From the NCBI GenBank assembly GCA_012295275.1, contig CM022675.1:5248776-5312775 (forward strand): a stretch of DNA of 64,000 nucleotides, written 5' to 3'. Made by a program: the position numbers and the translations under genes. Origin of the DNA: Chrysomallon squamiferum (lineage: Eukaryota; Mollusca; Gastropoda; Neomphalida; Peltospiridae). The notes under the pieces were generated by a model. The model saw only the letters and a list, made by a program, of their open reading frames with translations. It made no database searches and had not been told where the DNA came from. Shown piece after piece: positions 1 through 12,594 of this stretch (position 1 is the first letter of the stretch; each line of letters begins with the position of its first letter).

Positions 1-37
1 ACTACTACTACTTCTGCTGCTGTTGCTGCTACCACCA

Positions 38-72
<35 letters not shown>

Positions 73-324
73 ACCACCACCACTACTACTACTACTAACA
101 ATAACAGCAACACTAACAGTAACAATAACAATAATAACAACAATAATAGTGATGATGACGACAACCACAACAACAATAACAACAATAATAATAATACTAC
201 CACTGGACTGATCAAACACGACGACTTTTCATTTTCTCTCGAGTGAAGACGAAACGAGGCGATCCGAGAAGAAATCAGTTTCAGCGGCAAAGCGCTCAGA
301 ATAATGATAATAATAATGATAATG

Positions 325-357
<33 letters not shown>

Positions 358-456
358 GTAGTAGTGGTAGTAGTAGTAGTAGCAGCGGTACACACAACGC
401 ACCGGCGTAGAACAGTACGACTTTCCATTCGACGATCAAGTTAGGCCAACTCAGCC

Positions 457-495
<39 letters not shown>

Positions 496-504
496 GTCTG
501 TCTC

Positions 505-546
<42 letters not shown>

Positions 547-547
547 G
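1..547. repeat. Compound microsatellite region with short CpG-bearing islands
   Basis: Trinucleotide runs of ACT/CTG type fill 1-200, TAATGA-type repeats fill about 294-375, and a (CTGT)n tetranucleotide tract fills about 461-546. Between them, about 205-300 and 385-450 are less repetitive and rich in CG dinucleotides for this AT-rich window, which could mark a host 5' exon or promoter. No splice-delimited coding exon could be supported. The open frames here translate to homopolymeric Leu or RQTD repeats and are not genes. Confidence 0.75.
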
Positions 548-946
548 CGCGCGCACGCACACACACACTGTAAAACATGTCTTCCTTGATTTTTTGGTAT
601 CGCTTTTGTTTTGTTTATTTATTTACTTTTTTCTCGGTTAATTTTACTCGCATTTCTGCCAAAAATGTAAGTTTTTGAAAAGCAAATAATTTATTATAAT
701 AACATTTCTTACAGAAAATAACTGTCACTTGAATCTAAATATAAAAATTTAGATTTCACATATCTATGTCACAAATTTGTTTAATTGTGTAATAATTATT
801 TGCCTTGTAAGACTTCTGTATTTCTTAATTATTTTATCTTAATCATCGACTAAAATAATTTCACTGATAAACAAAAAAAAAAAAAAAAAATATCATAAAC
901 GAGACAGTTGATATTTCTCAAAGAATACAGCTGTTAAAATAATAAG
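548..946. other. AT-rich non-coding stretch, nothing recognised
   Basis: A short CG/CA-rich transition at 548-570 leads into low-complexity AT-rich DNA with a poly-A run near 872-889. If the SRCR gene to the right were complete, the second-half exon of its third domain should lie in or beyond this interval on the minus strand. I could not find one. Confidence 0.6.
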
Positions 947-1468
947 CATTAGTTACTTAGTAAAACCCACAATTCTGCAGTAAACAATTGTTATAATAAT
1001 CATTATTAATAACTTACCTAGTGAAACCCAGCATTCTACAGTAAACAGCTGTTATAATAATCATTATTAATAACTTACTAAGAAAAACCAAGCATTTTAC
1101 AGTAAACAGCTGTTATGACAATCATTACTAATAACTTACTGAGTGAAACCCAGCATTCTACAGTAAACAGCTGTTATAATAATAATTATTAATAACTATA
1201 AACCCAATTCTGCAAAACAGCTGTTATAATAATCATTATTAATAACTTACTTAGTGAAACCCAGCATTCTGCAGTAAACAGCTGTTATAATAATCATTAT
1301 TAATAACTTACTAAGAAAACCCAGCATTTTACAGTAAACAGCTGTTATAATAATCATTATTAATAACTTACTTAGTAAAACCCAGCATTCTGCAGTAAAC
1401 AGCTGTTATAATAATCATTATTAATAACTTACTTAGTAAAACCCAGCATTCTGCAGTAAACAGCTGCG
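947..1468 (-). repeat. 61-bp tandem array built from an SRCR exon end plus splice donor
   Basis: About 8-9 copies of a 61-bp unit run head to tail and merge on the right with the 3' end of the SRCR exon at 1433-1589. Read on the minus strand, most units contain an AACAG acceptor-like end, about 35 nt matching the coding end of that exon (VYCRMLGFT-type residues) and an AAGTAAGT-type donor. Units differ by a few substitutions, and one near 1195-1215 is shortened. The array therefore multiplies a potential mini-exon with both splice signals. It arose by local tandem duplication across the exon-intron boundary. Confidence 0.85.
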
Positions 1469-1596
1469 TTGTAATCAGTATGAAATTTATCACAGACTGT
1501 GCCCCACATTCCAAGATATTTAATCTCTACTCGACCTTCTCGTTCTGAACTGCCGTTCACCAGTCGAATCTCAGTTACTGATTTATCTTCTACAAG

Positions 1597-1670
<74 letters not shown>

Positions 1671-2631
1671 AAGAAGAAGAAGAAGAAGAAGAAGAAGAAT
1701 AACAATAACAGAATATACTTTTTAGGAACATGATTTTCATGTAAAATAAGAGATTAAAAAAGAGTTCAGCTGTGTTGTTTCCCTGTCTGTCTCGTGTGTA
1801 AAACAATGGACATTATTATCAGATGGTGAGATGACTAAGCGACTGGTAGACATACAGTGATTGACATCTAAAGAGATTACCAGCACACAGCAGAGCTAAA
1901 CCGGGTTGATCAGTGGTGTCATCTTTAAAATCAAGGTTACACTGATTGATGTGCTTTTCCACTCCTGAACACGTGACACCTGATATCCACCGCTTATTGT
2001 TGCTTGACGTCAGATTGTGTTCGTTCTGTCCCAGTAAGACACCCGAGTAACTCCTTGAATTAAAAATAAACAAATAATAATTTTATTATTATTGAACTTT
2101 AAGCTTAAAATATTGAACATTAATTAACTGTAAAATACTTTTTCTTTAGATAAAAGATTTATGAATATTTTCTACAGTATTCTTTATAACTAGTAACTGC
2201 TACGTGATTTGACATTTGACTCTTTTAGTTTTATATTTTGTGCTGACTTACTCGTTAAATCCAAGCGTTCTGCACATAACTTTAGCAATCGTAACAGTGT
2301 ATACAGCCTCAATTATTTTGCCCCAGACGTTATTTTTTTTTATTTCGACTATACCATAGTTAATGCTTGGTCCAGCCACTAGTCGTAATTCAATATTTGA
2401 TATGTCGTCTACAAAATAAAAGTAAAAAGAAAATCACTATAATCGCAAATAACAACGACACAGCAACAACATTAAATCAAAACGTCACCAAAATAGTCAT
2501 TTGGGGAAAAAAACACACACACAGAAAAAAAACTAAATGTAAAATTATAATTAATAAATAAACAAAGCAATAGATTTTAAATATAATAAAATACAAAAGC
2601 GAGAATTACTAGTAACAAAAGAAACAATAAC

Positions 2632-2713
<82 letters not shown>

Positions 2714-2845
2714 ATTGATAATAATGATGATGATGATGATGATGGTAATAATAATGAAAAGTCAGCACATCACTGAAAGTTAGTGGAATGTTTTTAAACT
2801 ATCGATATATCTTTTTCATTTAACTTTAATTTTGTTTAGATTTCG

Positions 2846-2919
<74 letters not shown>

Positions 2920-5222
2920 TTTTAACACCCTGTTACAGCTAATTAATGAACAATATTCTCTTTTGGGATGAGAAGAGTGAAATGCTGATATTTTTCTTTT
3001 CTTTTCTTTCTTTCTTTTTCTTTCTTTCTTTCTTCATTCATTCATTCATTTATTCATTCATTCCTTCATTGAACATTATATATATTAGTATTTGCTTTGA
3101 GTTATAAGAAACAAAACAAAGACAACAACAACAAATAAAACATTAACCTTTCTTTTGTTCTAATTTGTCTTCTCTGTGAACAACACATTAATCACGCGAA
3201 CCTGCGCAAAATTAAACAAGTAAGTGTAAAATACAATAAAAAACTGTGCTTATTCAAGAAAATTATTACTTAGACTACCAAATTACTGAAAAGTAAACTA
3301 ATTGTTTTAACATAAATACCTGAACACTTAATTTGTGCAGAACGACAGTCACTCGCCACATCGAGAAGTCTCAGAAAACACAGATGAAAAGCAGGTTCCC
3401 AGCCTTTACACTTGACGTCATACTTGAATCTGTTATCTGTAACACTTTCACCAGCACCATAGACTTCATATCTGTGAACAGAGTAACATGGTGTTCACAA
3501 TTAGAGAAACAAAAATAGCAATGCTGTTGATGATTATGATGATGATGATAATAATAAAACACTCACGGAGATGATTTTCAAAAGTGGCTAAGGAAACTGT
3601 TTTCGTAATATATATACATGTTTTCCATAAAATCATTTCTCAAAATATAACTAATTTTGCACAATATTTTTCTCAGTCAAATGAACCTTTTTATAATGGC
3701 TCAGATATTCAGAAAGGTTAATGGCAGATTTTCTTAATGAATTATCTAACAACTTTCCAGCAAAGGGTGTGTGTATGAAATACATGACATTTTCATTTCA
3801 CATACAAACAAAAATAAAAAATAAAATAGTTTCATGATTTTTTTTTTTTTTTTTACAGATTTATACTTTATATATTCTTGCATGAGTGACTAAATTAACT
3901 TGTCAGTTACCCTGCATGAATAGTATTGACATCTACAGAAAAATGATCTCAACGAGACGCCATTTTGAAAATAACCAGCACTGGGTTCTTGCAGTGACAC
4001 TTTCTTTGGTGTAAATCAACGTATTGGTCTCATTTCACTAAGTAATCCTATATTTTGTTGGTTGTAGATTTTAGTTTAAACATTTCTGTACATGGCAAAC
4101 TATTCTAATTAAATAACTCTCAAATACAATCACTAGGGGAGCAGCTACAAATTAGGAACAATACTTTTACGAGTCTTAGCTGACGAAAGAACTTAATATT
4201 ACTGTGTAGTCAGATGCTTCACATGTTAAAATGAAACAATTGAAATATTTTAAATTAAAACAATTCTCTCTTAGAAATATTATATGGAGGAAGGTATAAA
4301 TAGTTAATGTTAAAATGCTACAAAACTAACTTTGATTTTAGGATTGCTAACATACTTTGCCAACTGCCTTGGGTTATGAGATATAGCTGCAGTTGTTTCT
4401 ATTTCTAATCATGTGGAAGATTCAAGCTACATGTTCTTCAGTTTAGATAGATTGTCATTTACAATATTGTTAAAAAATTATACTGTGTTTCAGGTTTCCT
4501 TAGAAATATTTAAATTGATATCTCTGCTTCTTCTTGTAATGGTAGGCCGTCCAAAAACATTTCATCTGATGATTTTGATTTTGATTTTAGATTTTTTTCT
4601 ATGAAATATTTGCAAATATATTCTGTTTTCGCTGTGAGATCTTGTTCACAAAGCTTGCTCTGTTGCTTTTCTATCTACCTGGATACACGTAGCTGAAGTT
4701 TTACACAAACATGAGTATGTGTTAGTTAACTTTGTACAACAACTCCAGTGCCACGTTTCACAAGTCTAGACAGTCATTATTAGAACGAATGTTCATTTCA
4801 TTTCAGAATCTTGTTTCCATATTCACAAGTATAGACAGAACGAATGTTCATTTCATTTCAGAATCTTGTTTCCATAGACGTTTTGTGGCAATTGTCAAAC
4901 TCAGTTGTTTCCTGAATGACAGATATGCCTGTCAGTTGAAAGACACAAATATAATAGACAATACTATACTAATCTTAGTATAATGACAAATATATAAACA
5001 AAACAAGTGTTATTATTATCCATACATTATACAATTTTTGAAATTTAAAAAGGCATACTAACTGTCCGTAACGAAGTTGCCTGCATACAGCTTCAGCCAG
5101 ATTGTTTTCCCATGTGTTTGGTTGACACACAGTTTTCCAGTTTCCATCATCAAATACCTGAAGTTTTCCTTCTTGTTTGTTCTTCCCACCCACTAGCTGC
5201 AGCTTGTATGGAGTAGGATTTT
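1433..5222 (-). CDS. Multi-domain SRCR protein, five internal exons (partial)
   Basis: Five exons on the minus strand join in frame: 5222-5063, 3471-3320, 2408-2252, 2053-1881 and 1589-1433. Each has AG/GT borders and phases alternate 2,1,2,1,2. Each SRCR domain is split across two exons. Domain 1 has the LQLVGG start, a WKTVC core, AVCRQLRYG, then YDVKCKGWEPAFHLC and a final KCSG. Domain 2 has LRLVAG, MCRTLGFN, SGVTCSGVEKHINQC and LLCAG, but the usual WGTVC core reads WGKII, so one conserved Cys is missing. Domain 3 begins with IRLVNG, WGTVCD and AVYCRMLGF and then runs into the 61-bp array. SRCR domains are extracellular ligand-binding modules of scavenger receptors. Signal peptide, start, stop and any membrane segment are not visible, so the gene is partial or outside the window at both ends. 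Domain identity is firm; expression is unknown. Confidence 0.8.
1600..1697. repeat. (AAT)n-(AAG)n microsatellite in SRCR intron
   Basis: An AAT-type run followed by an AAG-type run lies directly upstream (minus strand) of the 1589-1433 exon, only about 10 nt from its acceptor. It replaces the expected polypyrimidine tract with (TTC)n and (TTA)n on the sense strand, which still supplies pyrimidines. Confidence 0.9.
2634..2918. repeat. Paired (AAT)n and (ATT)n microsatellites
   Basis: An (AAT)n run at about 2634-2710 and an (ATT)n run at about 2847-2917 face each other across 130 bp of single-copy sequence, so they can pair as an inverted repeat. The 2760-2835 and 2940-3000 sequence is related to 18570-18770 in the palindrome right arm, showing that this SRCR intron and the palindrome share an ancestor. 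Confidence 0.85.
3560..5060. other. SRCR intron, mostly unique AT-rich DNA with a short tandem duplication
   Basis: This is the intron between the 5222-5063 and 3471-3320 exons. Apart from a 40-bp duplicated segment (4782-4821 and 4837-4876, spaced 55 bp), I see no structured repeat and no coding exon. Open frames of 60-80 codons here lack any recognisable domain. Confidence 0.6.
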
Positions 5223-5239
5223 CTGTTACAGTGGAAACA

Positions 5240-5536
5240 TTAAAAAATAACAACACACAAATGTAATTTAATTACAGCTTGCTGTTACTGAATATTATGA
5301 TTCGTTTTCTTCTTCTTCTTATTATTATTTTTATTATTATTACTATTATTACTGTTGTTGTTACTATTATTATGTATATGTAAAAGTACAGAGACAGACA
5401 TGGACACACATACACTCACACACGCACACACGAACACACACATATGTTGCCTCCATTATTACAAATAACATTGTATCTTTCGTTTTATTATTACAAATAA
5501 CATTGTATCTTTCGTTTTATTATTGTTTTATTATTA

Positions 5537-5584
<48 letters not shown>

Positions 5585-5922
5585 TTTTTGTCAACTGAAT
5601 GAACATAAAAATATCATATAATCCTTTATTCATAACTAATGTAACACGATTTGTTAATATTTTTGTTTTTATTTTTTATTCCATTCCACTAAATGTTTAT
5701 TCCCCTTGCGATTAATTTCACGGAATGATAAACTATATCACTAACCTCTTGTTATAGTTATTTAAAAATATCAAACTAATTCGTGTTTAGTTCCTTCAGA
5801 TAAATATATCAGATAGTGATATCAGAATAGAAAAATGCATTGCGTGACAATCTGCATAATTATTATTATTATTATTGCTATTATTATTATTATTATTATT
5901 ATTATTTATTATAATTATTATA

Positions 5923-5982
<60 letters not shown>

Positions 5983-7110
5983 AGAACTAAAGTAGAAATC
6001 CTAGAAACAAGTTCCTCTCATTATTTTTAACGAAGTCGGAATGACCTAGTGTTACTCATTGAGTGGTTTTAAAACAAAAGGAATGTGTCTTCCATTAGCT
6101 TTTTCTAGTTTGCTTTCACGTTACTCTTTCATCTTATGTTTTCCTGTGTAATATTTTCAGTGGATCTATTTGTTCACTGCACACACGCTTAGTGAAATCT
6201 TTCAAGAAGTGTTTTTAATCCATTACCATCAAGTGAAGCACGATTTTAGTGAATGAATACGTTTAGTAATAAATAATTGGTGTGTCATGTACGGTATGAA
6301 ATTATATCACTAGATATCAAGTGATTCTCTTTAGTCCTTGGTGATTGGTTGTGCTGTCACGTGGTATGATGCGGCAAAAGTTCAGCAAATGTTTCCATTC
6401 CTCTGCCTCTTTAAAAAAGAAGTCTTTTCTGCAGCAATTTACAGAGATAGAATTATAATGTCGTATAAGTACATTTGTTTTGTTTACGGCGATGACGATG
6501 GGTATAATAACAACAAGAACAACAAAAACAACAACAACAAAAAAATAACAAGAATAATAATCATTTTTTACCATCACATATAATTCCAACATCGTCACCC
6601 CAGCAATCATTGCCGCAGTCATAGATGGTCCATAACAGGATAAACCAAAGCAGACCACGTGGCAAACCATATGCACTGTTGTGTACAAACACATAAATGT
6701 ATTGTTAACATAGCACTTATATATCAAAACATCGAGTGGACATATACCTCTTCTGTCAGTACTGAAATATGTTATATATCTCTGCCTGTGTTTCTCTCTC
6801 TCTCTCTTTCTTTCTCTCTCTTTATCTATATAAAAATAGTAAACAGACAGATAGAGAGACACACATTATAGATATATACATTTGAATGTCTGAAAATTGA
6901 GTAAATATATCTCATATCTGATTCATTACATACGATGGAAACTACATTTTTTTAAACTATTGGTTTTCTCATCAGAATAATTTCATGTTTTATTCTTTAA
7001 TATATTACCGTTTACTTTAGTGATATGTTTCAATTTATTTATTTACAGTGTAATATTTTACATAAATATGATGTTTCCTTTCACATCCTTGATTTTGCAC
7101 ACACACACTG
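5240..7110. other. Upstream SRCR flank with (ATT)n tracts and a diverged copy of palindrome-arm sequence
   Basis: Contains a 33-bp direct duplication (about 5455-5520), (ATT)n runs at about 5530-5582 and 5863-5981, and at 6110-6380 a sequence clearly related to 17400-17700 and 62890-63170. That copy includes the TGATTGGTTGTGCTGTCACGT block. No further SRCR exon was found on the minus strand, so the 5' end of the SRCR gene is not resolved. Confidence 0.6.
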
Positions 7111-8062
<952 letters not shown>

Positions 8063-9640
8063 TCAGTTAATATATTTGTAATCATTTTTGTACGTTTGCT
8101 TGCAGCTGATTTTGACAACAGAAGCCAATTCCCTGGCTTGAAGGCAACTTTCTTGTGTTGCCACTGCGATATATCTCTTCATGGAAGGCGTGTCTACTTG
8201 CCGCAGGTATTTGATGGAAGACCCGAATGTCTTCTTTTCTATGGAGGTAAGTATCTCCTGCACAACTCTGTGGTAATTCACACTGATTTTAAGATACTTA
8301 AAACCTCCTAATTTACCACGATCGGTGCTACCGCATATTTTGTCCGATTTGTCTTTATTCGACAAAACCCATTCCACTCATTGCCTTTCGTTCTTTGCTT
8401 CACTGGTCGTGATCAGAGTCTCTGTAACATCTGTAAACTTACACAAGTTTTCGTTTAGTTTTAACTTCTTTTGCTTTTGTTTTGGTTGCTACGTGTCCTC
8501 GTCGTCCTCGGTGTCTCTTGCTCTAGACTCTTGTTAATTCTGCAGACCTGACTGATTCCTCTCGTTTCAGCCGTCGCAGGCCTCGACTGTCTCTCTCCGG
8601 TGTCTCATTCATTTAACCAGTAAGCTTCTGAACCCGGAACACGTTTTTATAGACAGGTGCATGAGAAGTCATCAACGGTTGAGAGTTTTCCCATGGATCG
8701 TAAGTTTGCGTGAACTGACTGACGGGCGTTGTCTGCCTCGACGTAGATGGTATCGCTTCTGTAGACGTACATCTGAAACGACTTTGTCTTGTTAAATTAG
8801 TTGGTCGTCTGAAGTGTTGGTCTTGATCATCATCATCTAGAAATTCGTTCACTGCACGTTTTTGAGTGAAGCCTTTCGGAGCAGGAGGCATCCGTGCCGT
8901 CCTGTTCCAAACGTCTGGCTTTCCCCAAACATCTGCCTCTGTCATGATCGCCACGCCTGACACGTCTTCTTGTAGGAGATCGTCAATTTTAGTAGATTTC
9001 TCTGTGTCCGAGCAGTCTGGAGGTAGCTGTATCCATATTTTGCCCAAGAATTTTGAATTGCTACCTAAAAATATGTACCCTTTGGAAGGCCTTTTTAGAT
9101 AACGCAGGTAATCTTTGATGTTTCTTATCTTTTGGACCCTAACACGGTAACAGCTTTCTCTGCTGCGTTGACGACGCAACCGAGTTCTCTGTCGTGTACC
9201 GTGTGGCACATTCCCGTCTTACTGAGGACTGCGTGAAGGTGCTGGAACGGCGTGCAAGAATCGGGAGACCTGTCGGACGAGTGAACGACTAACAGAGACT
9301 GTCTTTTAACCATTTCGTTCAGGTTGTAGATGTTTTCGTTATAGTTGCTGCCACTAAAGAAGGTGTTCACTTTGTTCAGATACTCTTTGATTTCCATGGA
9401 AGAATTTGAAGGAATTCAATCTTTGTGGACCAGCGTGTCACTATCTTATATTCTAATTCACGAGAATCGGCGTAAATAGAAAAAAAGTCTGCCGTATTTG
9501 TCATATCTGTTGTTTAGGGATTTATCCATGGGAGAAATATATCTTCCATTGAATAGTTGTTCAAGTTCTTCATTATACTCCGCTGACAAACCATTAACTT
9601 GTAATATTATACAACACCAATGTTCGTTAAGATTATCCAT
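8063..9640 (-). pseudogene. NS1-like replication initiator, N-terminal half with HUH motif (broken)
   Basis: Reading frames at 9640-9458, 9397-9125, about 9209-8613 and 8377-8063 appear to be pieces of one protein. The second contains QHLHAVLS, which fits the H-x-H-hydrophobic HUH metal-binding motif of rolling-hairpin initiator proteins. The third starts with a basic region followed by IKDYLRYLKRPSKG, resembling the end of the parvoviral NS1 nuclease domain. The fourth fits the linker before the helicase. In parvoviruses NS1 nicks the terminal hairpin and unwinds DNA. Here the SF3 helicase domain is absent: sequence turns into host-type repeats beyond 8063. At least two frame changes and several stops separate the pieces. 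The right-arm copy has lost most of this region. Confidence 0.55.
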
Positions 9641-9823
9641 GACTATTTACCAATGAACCGATACTCGGTGACGTTGATGCTGATGATGATAATATGAACT
9701 TAAAATAAATGCGATAGGATTATGAAATATGTCCGTTGGCTGGTTATGCTTCTTTATAACGTTTTCTTAATATTGTCTTCTTTTCTATGGCTTTATTTCT
9801 GGAACAAATACAAGTAGGAGCAG

Positions 9824-10746
9824 TTAATCTTTTATACGGAAGCGATTTTTCTGTATCGGATTCGATTTTTTGTTCTTATTTTCGTCGGAGGTTAACATGT
9901 CCTCATCGAATCGATAGTCAATGGGACACAACTGTTTTATTCTGCCTCCTTCGACGTTTCTACCCATCCCTAGTTCTATGCAATCATAAGGATCTTTGTC
10001 TTCCACATGAAAAGAAGGATGGGTCGATTGATCTTTGTCGTTGTTTCCAGAAAAAATTCCAGCCAACGATCTAATTAAAAGTATATCACCTTCTGTAAGG
10101 TCGTAGCCCAATAGCAACCATCGCATAATTTCATTCAATGCATACGCGAACGGTTATCGGGCACAGTATTAAAATGAACAGACTGATTAAATATTTTGTT
10201 ATAATCTGTGACGTGAGGATCGACGACTCCTTTATCATCAGGTATTCTATCTTGGTTATTGATTAACAGCCAATATATATACTGAGGTAGATCGTGAGCT
10301 TGCTTTTTAGGAATTATCTTATATTGATTTAAGTAATCTTTCTTAACGACATTAGGATCAGACGTAGGAGACTTAAATACGCGGTTAAAATTTTGCATAG
10401 TGATATTAAATTCAAAGACTTTCTTCCATTTAGTAAAATCTAGAAACACACGAGACAACCACGTCTAGACTTGGTTTCCGTCTACAGACCAAAGCCAAAC
10501 GTTGCCCGAATCGTTTGTTATTCTATCATCGTCTAAAAAGTGGACGATGTCGCATCCGAACAAATCTGTTTTAACGTCATGTTTAAAATCGAGACCAGGA
10601 AGCGTATTTCTAGTTTTAAACAGATCGAATCTCAAACTCTTATATTCTAATATAAATTCAGATATATTTTGTTCATTGTTTCTAGGAATTTCTGGATAAA
10701 TGAGATCTATATTGGTTAGACCAGGTTGATATACACTACGTAACAT
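9824..10746 (-). pseudogene. Unassigned viral-element reading frame (middle block)
   Basis: An ATG at 10746 opens a frame that runs to a TGA at 10135-10137, interrupted by a single in-frame TAG near 10460. A second frame continues from 10138 to 9824 and ends in a Lys/Asn-rich tail. Residues include DLIYPEIPRNN, a WLWSVDGNQ stretch and an acidic C-terminus (YRFDEDMLTSDENK). I do not recognise the family. Position between the VP-like and NS1-like segments suggests a viral gene, perhaps an accessory protein or capsid extension. The same TAG is present in the right-arm copy, so it predates the duplication or was always there. Confidence 0.45.
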
Positions 10747-10784
10747 ATCTTCGTATCTCTACTTCCAAAAATAAACATTTGATT

Positions 10785-12018
10785 CACTCATTTCGGACGA
10801 GGCGAAGGGTGAGGATGGTAACGGTTTGAAGAAGCAGAGCCAGACACTGTGCCACCAGGAGGTGAGTATTGACGAGGCTCCGTGGTGCTTCAGGCGCGTA
10901 TTCTCCTGTTGCAGGGTTGGATGACGGTTCGTTTCCGTGGTCAGTTCGAGTGTAAACCATCCTGTTTTGGAAACGATATTTTCTCCTACGTTTGGGAAAT
11001 GCAAATTTAGGATTGACTGCGTAACCGGCTACTTCTCTAATCTTAGATAATTCGCGATACATGTAATCGAACGTCTAATGAATTCGAAAGTGATAAAACA
11101 TTTTACGAAAATGCACGCCGCTTGGACCACCGGACTATCTCTACCGCAATAGAGACAAGAGTTTGATTAAAAACTTTGTACAAAGACTTCGTACCACCAA
11201 AAGATTTTCCTTTGAAAATGTCTTCTAACGTTCCGATATCACTGATATCGTAGTCTTTAATATTATGCAAGTAATGACAAATGGGATAAAAATTTCCGTA
11301 CATTCCCAAGTATGAGTAAATTTCGAAGTCATGGTATTAATATCGCCGATGAGGAATAAAAATACCTCTTGGAATTTGTAATGAATGTCCAACAATTGAC
11401 ATTGGTTTTTGTTAAAAAAAAACGTCTGGTAGTTTTAATACTACTCTGGGCAGAGTAGGATTTTGTTGATTGACTGCCCACTGATTGGTGAAATTACTAC
11501 TGATATCGAACCTTTTGTTGTTTTTAAACTTATCGACAACGAAATCTCCCCATTCGTGATTATAATCACAAACAGAGCAGCTCGGGTTCGCGTACGAAAT
11601 CCGTGCGCATCACTTGAATGTCACTTATGGAAGTGACTTCTTCGGTCGTTAAAGTACAATCTAATATTTCGAAACCTATATTAACGAGTCTGAAAGCTTG
11701 AGCTTCTTGCCACTGAATGGGAATTACGGAAGCTTTAGGATAGTCGTAAGGTAAAATTTGAAAACCTTCGTCCACTGTTTTATTAGTTTTATCGTAATAA
11801 GTGGTAGTTTCGGCATTATCGTGTACATACCATTGAAATATCCGATGGAATGTCTTCCGAAACACTCTGTCTTGATCTTTGTTAAACAGTGGTCCTTGCG
11901 GCATACATTCCGTGTTAGGAACAGAAGTAGTTCTATTTTTACCATCGTTAATTCCTTCGCTCCCCCAGCTACTACCGTTACCGCTACTGGTTCCTTCAGC
12001 TCCACTACCTCCCGACAT
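10785..12018 (-). pseudogene. Parvovirus-like capsid (VP) frame, broken
   Basis: The frame opens with an ATG at 12018 and a Gly/Ser-rich start, as in many parvoviral VPs. It continues with GFQILPYDYP, a PIQWQEAQAFRLVNIGFEI stretch and CTLT. This spacing resembles the G-x-x-I(L/I)P ... P-x-x-W ... hydrophobic pattern at the start of the jelly-roll core in Hamaparvovirinae capsids. The first open segment ends at 11566. Homologous residues continue in other frames through 11500-11100 (NHEWGDF, YPICHYLHNIKDYD) and 11062-10784 (KRRRKYRF basic patch), so there are several frameshifts. Summed length is about 410 codons, near a hamaparvovirus VP. The family name is an inference from motif pattern only. 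Confidence 0.6.
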
Positions 12019-12094
12019 TTCAAAATTTCAGTTAACACAGACTAAACAACGATACTTACTACAACAATCGCTTACATGCAAAGATGGCGAATTT

Positions 12095-12185
12095 AAAAAT
12101 GTCTGCCTATTTATAAGATTTGTCACGTGACTGCAAATCACGTTCTCGCAAGATCTCAGTTTATATCGCATATGCGAGAAATAAA
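12095..12185 (-). promoter_or_regulatory. Candidate viral promoter and hairpin remnant, left-arm copy
   Basis: Mirror of 20487-20560. On the minus strand an 8-bp inverted repeat (12173-12180 with 12143-12150) encloses a perfect TCGCATATGCGA palindrome. A GTCACGTGAC palindrome (here with neighbouring substitutions) and a TATAAATAG box near 12107-12117 follow, about 90-100 bp upstream of the VP-like ATG. The arrangement fits either a promoter or a decayed terminal hairpin. Confidence 0.4.
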
Positions 12186-12189
12186 AAGA

Positions 12190-12538
12190 GAAGCGAGCGT
12201 AGCGTCATTCATATGAACAATTAACAGTTTAGATTAAATTCGAGACTTTAAATCACACTTTTATGTACTGCTTTTAAATCTTATTTTACTAATACGGCAA
12301 GCGATCGTACGGGCAAGTGTTAAAGGTCGATTACACGCAGGCTTAGTGAATGACCTAAAGCACACAGTGCTTTTCGTATGGTTCTGGTACCTCTGTAGTG
12401 TATAAATATATATTAAATGTATAAATATATATTAAACAGCGAGATAGAAACAAAAACATATATGTATATAGACAGATATATCTGACAATCTACCTTTTTA
12501 TTTGATTAGCTTATTTTAGTTCATTTAATCATTTAATG

Positions 12539-12594
<56 letters not shown>

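Larger units (their letters stand above)
8063..12018 (-). mobile_element. Endogenous parvovirus-like element, left-arm copy
   Basis: About 4 kb, close to a whole parvovirus genome length, carries on one strand a VP-like frame (12018 to about 10785), an unassigned middle block (10746-9824) and an NS1-like N-terminal region (9640-8063). Its base composition is less AT-rich and less repetitive than the host DNA around it. Stops and frame changes break all frames, so it is a fossil rather than an active virus. NS1 normally precedes VP in parvoviruses, so the order VP to NS1 on one strand suggests a permuted or concatemer-derived insert. A non-canonical viral layout is the alternative. No helicase (Walker A) segment was found. 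Assignment rests on capsid-like and HUH-like motifs read by eye; another small ssDNA virus is possible. Confidence 0.65.

Noticed and set aside
4413-4983. Short frames in the SRCR intron
   Set aside because: Below the length expected by chance in AT-rich DNA, and without a recognisable domain or splice signals.
8866-9102. Plus-strand frame opposite the NS1-like region
   Set aside because: Shadow of the minus-strand viral frame, with no similarity of its own.
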